A stretch of 64,000 bases of DNA, from assembly GCA_019115845.1 (NCBI GenBank), contig DXCU01000091.1:1-64000 (forward strand). The letters are read 5' to 3'. This DNA comes from Candidatus Rubneribacter avistercoris (GTDB lineage Bacteria > Actinomycetota > Coriobacteriia > Coriobacteriales > Eggerthellaceae). Positions 58,233-64,000 of this stretch are shown piece after piece. The position numbers were made by a program, and so were the translations under genes. Each line of letters begins with the position of its first letter. The stretch's first letter is position 1. The notes under the pieces were generated by a model. It made no database searches, had not been told where the DNA came from, and worked only from the letters and a program-made list of their open reading frames with translations.

Positions 58233-60461
58233 GTGAGTTGTCTTTTGTCGAAAGTTGCGGAAACGAACGCTCCCGACCGGTTGGCGGCGACGCTCGCGCT
58301 CGACGAGCCGGTGGACCGGGTGCGCCTGGTGAGCCCGGCGCGCGCGAAGGCGCTCGCGGGGCTGGGCATCCGCACGGTGCGCGACTTGGTCACGCACTTC
58401 CCGCGGCGCTACGTGGACCTTTCGGCCAAGGAGACGGTGGCCTCGGCGAACATCGGGTCCTCCTGCACGGTGGAGGGCACGGTGCACGAGGTCAAGCTCA
58501 AGCGCCCCAAGCCGCGCCTGTCCCTTGTGGAGATAGCCCTTGTCGACGGCACGGGGGTGCTCATGGTGACGTGCTTTCGCCAACCGTGGCTGGCCGAGCA
58601 GCTGAAGGCGGGGGATCGGGTGGCGGTTGCGGGCAAGCTTGAGTTCAACTACGGGTTCAAGCGCATGACGAACCCCTATCTGGAAAAGCTTGGGGGCGAG
58701 GGGGCCGCAGGGGGCATGGTCATCCCCGTGCATCCTGCATGCGAGAAGGTGTCGGCAGCTTGGATGCGCCGGCTCGTGGGCAACGCGCTGACGGCGTGCG
58801 AGGGGCTCTACGATCCGCTCCCCCTTGAGCTTCGTGCGAAGTATCGCCTGATGAGCCGTGGGTCGGCGCTCTCGGCTATCCATTGCCCGGCGTCTATGGG
58901 CGAGGTTGCCGAGGCGCGGCGGCGGCTGGTGTACGAAGAGCTGCTCATGCTCGAGCTCATGCTCATGCTCGACGCCCGCGCGCGCAGCGACGGGCGCGAG
59001 CCGACGCGCCATGCGCTCGACGGTCCCCGCATGCGCGCGCTCGAGGCTGCCGTGCCCTTCGAGCTGACCGACGAGCAGAAGGCTGCCCGCGCCGAGATCC
59101 TCTCCGAGCTGGCGGCTCCCAAGGTGGCCAACCACATGCTTTTGGGAGACGTCGGCACCGGCAAGACGGCGGTGGCGGCTTTCGCTTTGGCGGCGGCGGC
59201 CGACACGGGGACCCAGGCGGTCCTCATGGCGCCCACCGAGGTTCTCGCCCGCCAGCACGCTGCGAGCCTCGGGCCCCTGCTCGACGCGGCGGGCATCTCC
59301 TGGAGGCTGCTCACAGGCTCGACGGGCGCGGAAGCGCGCGCCGAGGCGCTTGCCCTTGCGGCCGATGGATCGGTTGACGTGCTTGTGGGCACGCACGCCC
59401 TTTTGGAGGACGACGTGAGGTTCGCACGCCTCAGCCTGGCGGTTGTGGACGAGCAGCAGCGCTTCGGCGTGGAGCAGCGCGCCAAGCTGCTCTCCAAGGG
59501 CACGGCGCCCGACGCGCTCTTCCTGACGGCCACGCCCATTCCGCGCACGCTCGCGCTGGCCTTGTTCGGGGATCTGACGCTGTCCTACATCAAGCATCGT
59601 CCCCACAAAGGCGCCTGCCGCCAAACGCGCGTGCACCGCAAGGCCGACCGCGGGCGCGCCTACGACGCCGCGCGCGAGGCCCTCGCGCGCGGGGAGCAGG
59701 TCTACGTGGTGTGCCCCCTGATCGGCAAAAGCGGCGAGGAGCGCGATGCGAAAGGGGAGCGCGGAGGTGTTGGCGGGCGTCGGCGCGAGGCCGACGAGGA
59801 GGCTTACGAGTACGCCGCCGTCAGCATAGAGGGCGACGGCGATTTGTGCGACGACGACGTGGCGGCCGCCTCGAAGGAGGCGGCGTTTCTGCAGGAGAGC
59901 GTGTTCGCCGACTGGCGGGTGGAGCTTTTGCACGGGCGCCTGCCCGCCTCGGAGAAGCAGGAGGTCATGCGGCGCTTCAGCGAGGGGCTGACCCAGGTGC
60001 TTGTGGCCACCACGGTCATCGAAGTGGGCGTGGACGTGCCCAACGCCACGGTCATGATCGTGGAGGACGCCGACCGCTTCGGCCTCGCGCAGCTCCACCA
60101 GCTGCGCGGGCGCGTGGGGCGCGGCGAGAAGCCGTCCCAGGTGCACCTGGTGTCGGCGTCGAAATCGGACGCGGCGCTTTCCCGCCTTGCGGCCATGGAG
60201 CGCACCGACGATGGCTTCGAGCTGGCCAGCTACGACCTGTCGCTGCGCCGGGAGGGCGACATCCTGGGTAATCGCCAGCACGGCGCTTCGGGCCTGAAGC
60301 TGGTGAACGTGGTCCGCGACGGCAAGGTCATCGAGGCCGCCCACGCCGACGCCGCGGCCTTGCTCGCGGAGGATCCCGGGCTTTCGGACGCCGGGCATCG
60401 GGCGCTTGCCCGGGAGATGCGCCGCATGTTCGCGCAGGAGCGCGTGGGAGTGGGAGGATAG
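58233..60461 (+). CDS. recG: ATP-dependent DNA helicase RecG
   Basis: FPRRYVDLSAKETVASANIGSSCTVEGTV, LLGDVGTGKTAVAAFAL, DEQQRFGVEQR, QLHQLRGRVGRG. Confidence 0.95.
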   Translation: MSCLLSKVAETNAPDRLAATLALDEPVDRVRLVSPARAKALAGLGIRTVRDLVTHFPRRYVDLSAKETVASANIGSSCTVEGTVHEVKLKRPKPRLSLVEIALVDGTGVLMVTCFRQPWLAEQLKAGDRVAVAGKLEFNYGFKRMTNPYLEKLGGEGAAGGMVIPVHPACEKVSAAWMRRLVGNALTACEGLYDPLPLELRAKYRLMSRGSALSAIHCPASMGEVAEARRRLVYEELLMLELMLMLDARARSDGREPTRHALDGPRMRALEAAVPFELTDEQKAARAEILSELAAPKVANHMLLGDVGTGKTAVAAFALAAAADTGTQAVLMAPTEVLARQHAASLGPLLDAAGISWRLLTGSTGAEARAEALALAADGSVDVLVGTHALLEDDVRFARLSLAVVDEQQRFGVEQRAKLLSKGTAPDALFLTATPIPRTLALALFGDLTLSYIKHRPHKGACRQTRVHRKADRGRAYDAAREALARGEQVYVVCPLIGKSGEERDAKGERGGVGGRRREADEEAYEYAAVSIEGDGDLCDDDVAAASKEAAFLQESVFADWRVELLHGRLPASEKQEVMRRFSEGLTQVLVATTVIEVGVDVPNATVMIVEDADRFGLAQLHQLRGRVGRGEKPSQVHLVSASKSDAALSRLAAMERTDDGFELASYDLSLRREGDILGNRQHGASGLKLVNVVRDGKVIEAAHADAAALLAEDPGLSDAGHRALAREMRRMFAQERVGVGG

Positions 60462-60463
60462 CC

Positions 60464-61054
60464 ATGAGGATCATCGCAGGCGAGTTCGGGGGGCGTCCGC
60501 TCAAGGCGCCGAAAGGCGACGGCACCCGCCCCACCGCAGACCGCGTGCGCGAGTCCATGATGAGCGCGGTGGCGAGCGCGCGCGGGGGGTTCGCGGACGC
60601 CGTCGTGCTCGACGCCTTCGCGGGGTCGGGGGCGCTGGGGCTGGAGGCGCTTTCGCGCGGGGCGTCCCGCGCGTGCTTCTTCGAGCGCGCGGGGCAGGCC
60701 GCCTCCGTGCTGGCGGCGAACGCCAAGGCGCTCGGCTTGGGCGCGGCGCGGGCCCGCATCTGCCGCGCAGACGTCCTCAAGTGCCCGCCCGCGCGCGTCC
60801 GCCCGCCCTTCGACTTGGTGTTTTTGGACCCTCCCTACGCCCTGCCCGCGCAAGAGGCCCTGGGTTTGGCGGCGCGGTTGCGCGCCGAAGGGTCCGTCTC
60901 CCCGGACGCGATCGTGGTCTACGAGCACGCCGCCTCCGCCAACGCGGAGGCCGACGAGGGGGCGAAGAGGCATGATTTGTCCCTTGCGCGGCGCAAGAAG
61001 TACGGGGATACTGTCGTGGACGTCCTGCAGTTCGCGGGGCGCGACGAGGGCTGA
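60464..61054 (+). CDS. rsmD: 16S rRNA (guanine(966)-N(2))-methyltransferase
   Basis: MRIIAGEFGGRPLKAPKGDGTRPTADRVRESMMSAV, DAFAGSGALGLEALSRGA, FLDPPYALP. Confidence 0.94.
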   Translation: MRIIAGEFGGRPLKAPKGDGTRPTADRVRESMMSAVASARGGFADAVVLDAFAGSGALGLEALSRGASRACFFERAGQAASVLAANAKALGLGAARARICRADVLKCPPARVRPPFDLVFLDPPYALPAQEALGLAARLRAEGSVSPDAIVVYEHAASANAEADEGAKRHDLSLARRKKYGDTVVDVLQFAGRDEG

Positions 61055-61080
61055 CCAAGCGAAAGGAAGCGACACCTGCC

Positions 61081-61563
61081 ATGAAGCGAGCACTGACTCC
61101 CGGAACCTTCGACCCCATCACAAGCGGGCATTTGGACGTCATCACGAGGGCGGCCCAGATGGTGGATGAGGTGATAGTGGCGGTGGCCGCGTCGCCGAAG
61201 AAGCGCCCTTTGTTCGCCCTCGAGGAGCGCGCCCGCCTCGTGCGCGAGGCCACGGCGCATCTGCCCAACGTGCGGGTGGAGCCCTTCGACGATTTGCTCG
61301 TGGACTTCGCGGCGAAGATGGACGCCACGGTGATCATCAAGGGCCTGCGCGCCATCACCGACTTCGAGTACGAGTTCCAAATGACCGCCATCAACTACCA
61401 GTTGAACCAGGCGCTCGAGACGCTCTTCATCATGTCGCCGCCCCAGTACATGTACCTCTCGTCGTCCATCGTGCGCGAGCTGGCCAGCCTGGGCGGGGAC
61501 GTGTCCCAGTTCGTGCCCCCATGCGTGGCGCGCGCGCTCGCAGAGAGGTTCGCCACGGCGTAG
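61081..61563 (+). CDS. coaD: Pantetheine-phosphate adenylyltransferase
   Basis: KRALTPGTFDPITSGHLDVITRAAQM, IIKGLRAITDFEYEFQM, YLSSSIVRELASLGGDVSQFVP. Confidence 0.96.
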   Translation: MKRALTPGTFDPITSGHLDVITRAAQMVDEVIVAVAASPKKRPLFALEERARLVREATAHLPNVRVEPFDDLLVDFAAKMDATVIIKGLRAITDFEYEFQMTAINYQLNQALETLFIMSPPQYMYLSSSIVRELASLGGDVSQFVPPCVARALAERFATA

Positions 61564-61726
61564 CGGAACGGTAACCTGCGCTCCGACCGGGCGAGATGTG
61601 CACGCTTTGTGCATTGGAGGTTGGTTTTTCCGCCATGCATGCTAGAATAATGCGACGCATGCGCGCGGTGATACCCGAGCGCGCTCACGAACATGAAACG
61701 CAGCACGCCAGGGTGGAAGGACAATC

Positions 61727-62200
61727 ATGGACGAAACAGGAGTCTTGGGGCTGTTGGAAGAGCTCTCGATTCTGCTCGAGGACTCGAAGCCGGTGTTCGG
61801 CAAGAACAACATGCGCCAGGTCGACATCGCCGCGGCGTTCGAGATCATGGACGAGATCCGCGACACCTTCCCGAGCGAGTTCGCCCAGGCCCGTCAGATC
61901 GTCCGCGAGCGGCAAAGCCTGCTCGACGACGCGGAGGCCGAGGCCAACCGCATGATAGAGGACGCCCGCAGCCAGGCTATGACCATCGCCAGCGAGCAGG
62001 AGATCGTCCGCATCTCCCAGCAGCAGGCCGACCAGGTGCTCGCCGACGCCCGCGAGCTGGAGCGCCAGACCCGCGCCGGAGCCGAGGACTACGCCGACGA
62101 GGTGTTCGGCCACGTGGAGCAGAGCCTGGACACGCTGCTCGGCAACGTGCGGCGCTGCCGCGACCGCCTCAACGCCAACTCCCTGGCGGCAGGCCGTTGA
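61727..62200 (+). CDS. Coiled-coil protein, DivIVA / ATP synthase b-subunit-like
   Basis: Long amphipathic helix: VRERQSLLDDAEAEANRMIEDARSQAMTIASEQEIVRISQQQADQVLADARELERQTRAGAEDYADEVFGHVEQ. Confidence 0.65.
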   Translation: MDETGVLGLLEELSILLEDSKPVFGKNNMRQVDIAAAFEIMDEIRDTFPSEFAQARQIVRERQSLLDDAEAEANRMIEDARSQAMTIASEQEIVRISQQQADQVLADARELERQTRAGAEDYADEVFGHVEQSLDTLLGNVRRCRDRLNANSLAAGR

Positions 62201-62748
62201 TGGAGCCGGCCCGCATACTCGTGCCCCCCGAGCTCTTCGCCCCTGCGGAGAGCTCGCATTTCGAAGGCGAGCTTGATCTGGGCGTGCTGAAGGCGGGTCC
62301 GGATCTGTACGATTTCCCGTCGCCGCTTGCCTGGCAGGCCGACGTCACGAACACAGGCGGGGCGCTGCTGCTCACCGGCACGGTGGAGGGCGAGGCCAAG
62401 ACGGCCTGCGCCCGCTGCCTGGACGAGGCGTCCTTCCACGTGATCGGGGAGATGGAGGGGTACTTCCTTTTGGGCGAGGGGAAGGAGGCGCCCGAAGATC
62501 TGGACGACGACGAGTTCGAGGCGCTTCCCGCCGACGGGGCCATCGACGTGGAGCCGCTGGCCGCGGCGGCGCTTCTGTTGGAGCTTCCCCTGGTGCCTTT
62601 GTGCGCGGAGGACTGCAAGGGGCTGTGCCCTGCGTGCGGCGCGAACCTCAACGAGGGTTCCTGCGGCTGCGCGCCCGCTGCCGAGGACGACGATGCGGCG
62701 CGAAACCCGTTCTCGGTGCTCAAGGATTTCCCCTTCGAGGGGAAGTAG
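62200..62748 (+). CDS. YceD family (DUF177) protein
   Basis: TACARCLDEASFHVIGEMEGYFL, LVPLCAEDCKGLCPACGANLNEGSC; upstream of rpmF; TGATG coupling. Confidence 0.92.
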   Translation: MEPARILVPPELFAPAESSHFEGELDLGVLKAGPDLYDFPSPLAWQADVTNTGGALLLTGTVEGEAKTACARCLDEASFHVIGEMEGYFLLGEGKEAPEDLDDDEFEALPADGAIDVEPLAAAALLLELPLVPLCAEDCKGLCPACGANLNEGSCGCAPAAEDDDAARNPFSVLKDFPFEGK

Positions 62749-62937
62749 GCCGGCTTCGGGCCGGCGGGGTTTGCTCGGGAGCTTCTGCGCCGCATCCTGT
62801 GAAGCCTCCGTGGCAATGGCGAAAATGCGCTGAAAGCCCACTTGCGAAGCCTGCAAACCTTTGATAGCATTGTTCCTCGCGTGTTTACGAAGCGAAAGCG
62901 AGCATGTGCGCTCGGATGAAGCAAGGAGATAGAGACC

Positions 62938-63117
62938 ATGGCAGTACCCAAGCAACGCAAGGGCCGTTCGCGCGTCCATTCCCGTCGCAGCGCCAACGAC
63001 AAGATTTCGGCCCCCGCTCGGTCCGTGTGCCCGCAGTGCGGCGAGGTGAAGCTCCCGCATCGTGTGTGCCCGAACTGCGGCTTCTACAAGAACCGCGAGG
63101 TCATCGAGACGGATTAA
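62938..63117 (+). CDS. rpmF: 50S ribosomal protein L32
   Basis: MAVPKQRKGRSRVHSRRSANDKISAPARSVCPQCGEVKLPHRVCPNCGFYKNREVIETD. Confidence 0.97.
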   Translation: MAVPKQRKGRSRVHSRRSANDKISAPARSVCPQCGEVKLPHRVCPNCGFYKNREVIETD

Positions 63118-63158
63118 CCGTTCGCTCGCATGCGGGCGCCTTCCTTGCGCCTTGACGA

Positions 63159-63204
63159 GCCTCCCTGCCCATCGCGCCTTCGGCGCGAATCGCCGGGAGG
63201 CTTT
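63159..63204 (+). terminator. Terminator after rpmF with nested stem-loop
   Basis: GCCTCCC ... GGGAGGCTTT enclosing TCGCGCC-TTC-GGCGCGA. Confidence 0.6.
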
Positions 63205-63321
63205 CGCATATTCGACTATACTACGTAGGAACCGCATCGCGCGCTGCGCGCATGCCCTTGCCCGCCGAAGGACGGTCGGGAGCATGCGCCCACGCGAACC
63301 GAAGAGGAACGCGAGGATCTC

Positions 63322-64000
63322 ATGCCCGACAAAGTAACCATTTCGGTGGACGCCATGGGCGGCGACCGCGCCCCCGACGTCGTGCTCGATGGCGTGGCGG
63401 ACGCGCTTGCGGCCGATGCCGACCTGTCCGTCATCCTATGCGGCCCGGCGGACGTGGTCGAGCCGTTCGCGGCGCGGTACGAGCGGTGCACGGCCCATCC
63501 GGCCGCCGAGGTCATCGGCATGGCGGAGCATCCCGCCAACGCCGTGCGCAAGAAGAAGGACTCCTCCATCGTTGTCGGATGCCGCTTGGTGAGGGAGGGC
63601 GCCGCCCAGGGCTTTTTCTCGGCGGGTTCCACGGGAGCGTGCCTGGCGGCCGGGACGTTGGTCATGGGCCGCGTCAAAGGGGTGGCCCGCCCGGCGCTGG
63701 CCACCGTCATCCCCTCGCCGGTGCGCCCTGTGGTCATGAGCGACATCGGCGCGAACGCGGACTGCAAGCCGGAGTACCTGGTGCAGTTCGGCCAGATGGC
63801 GTCCATCTACGCCGAGAGGATCGTAGGCATCGACGCTCCGCGTGCGGCGCTGCTCAACATCGGCGAGGAGGACGAGAAAGGCTCGCAGTTCGCCCAGGAG
63901 GCCCATCGCCTGCTGCGCGAGGGGCTTCCCAACTTCGCGGGCAACGCCGAAGGCGGCGACGTCCTGGCGGCGACCTACGACGTGATCGTGACCGACGGCT
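63322..64000 (+). CDS. plsX: Phosphate acyltransferase PlsX (truncated by window end)
   Basis: VTISVDAMGGDRAPDVVLDGV, GFFSAGSTGACLAAGTLVMGRVKGVARPALATVIP, LLNIGEEDEKG. Confidence 0.95.
   Translation, partial: MPDKVTISVDAMGGDRAPDVVLDGVADALAADADLSVILCGPADVVEPFAARYERCTAHPAAEVIGMAEHPANAVRKKKDSSIVVGCRLVREGAAQGFFSAGSTGACLAAGTLVMGRVKGVARPALATVIPSPVRPVVMSDIGANADCKPEYLVQFGQMASIYAERIVGIDAPRAALLNIGEEDEKGSQFAQEAHRLLREGLPNFAGNAEGGDVLAATYDVIVTDG

Noticed and set aside
58140-60398. 752-aa minus-strand ORF
   Set aside because: Antisense to recG; no recognisable motif.

Overview
This is a high-GC, gene-dense chromosomal window, most consistent with an Eggerthellaceae-like member of the Coriobacteriia. That assignment is inferred from gene content, including membrane-fused LuxR regulators, Tat-exported flavin reductases and gene order; no search was run. 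Most of the window is housekeeping: trxA-trxB, prfA-prmC-priA, sigA/rpoD, rlmKL, trpS, serC, scpAB-rluB-tyrA-aroA-cmk-plsC-ispH, DUF512-der-plsY-gpsA, rpe, a cysteine desulfurase, rpmB, Asp23-DAK2-recG-rsmD-coaD and DUF177-rpmF-plsX, plus three tRNAs. Accessory or unusual content is scattered among these genes. The best leads are: (1) a Tat-signal OYE-type flavin reductase with a likely 1-nt C-terminal frameshift, a neighbouring membrane LuxR regulator and a lux-box-like 18-bp palindrome about 82 bp upstream of its start; (2) a two-gene operon coding an O6-alkylguanine-transferase homolog with Asp replacing the catalytic Cys, followed by a single-ORF VanZ-RDD-NAD(P)HX-epimerase fusion; (3) a Tat/lipobox flavodoxin plus 2[4Fe-4S] protein divergent from an AraC regulator, next to a short-chain dehydrogenase remnant; (4) an AdhR/NmlR-like MerR regulator with Cys52 and a 19-bp-spacer operator promoter; (5) several structured intergenic regions, including tandem palindromes before sigA, a roughly 98-nt rod hairpin and four exact-period 28-nt repeats. 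I did not find a CRISPR array, prophage, transposase or obvious defence island. No single locus can be called a proven new system from sequence alone.
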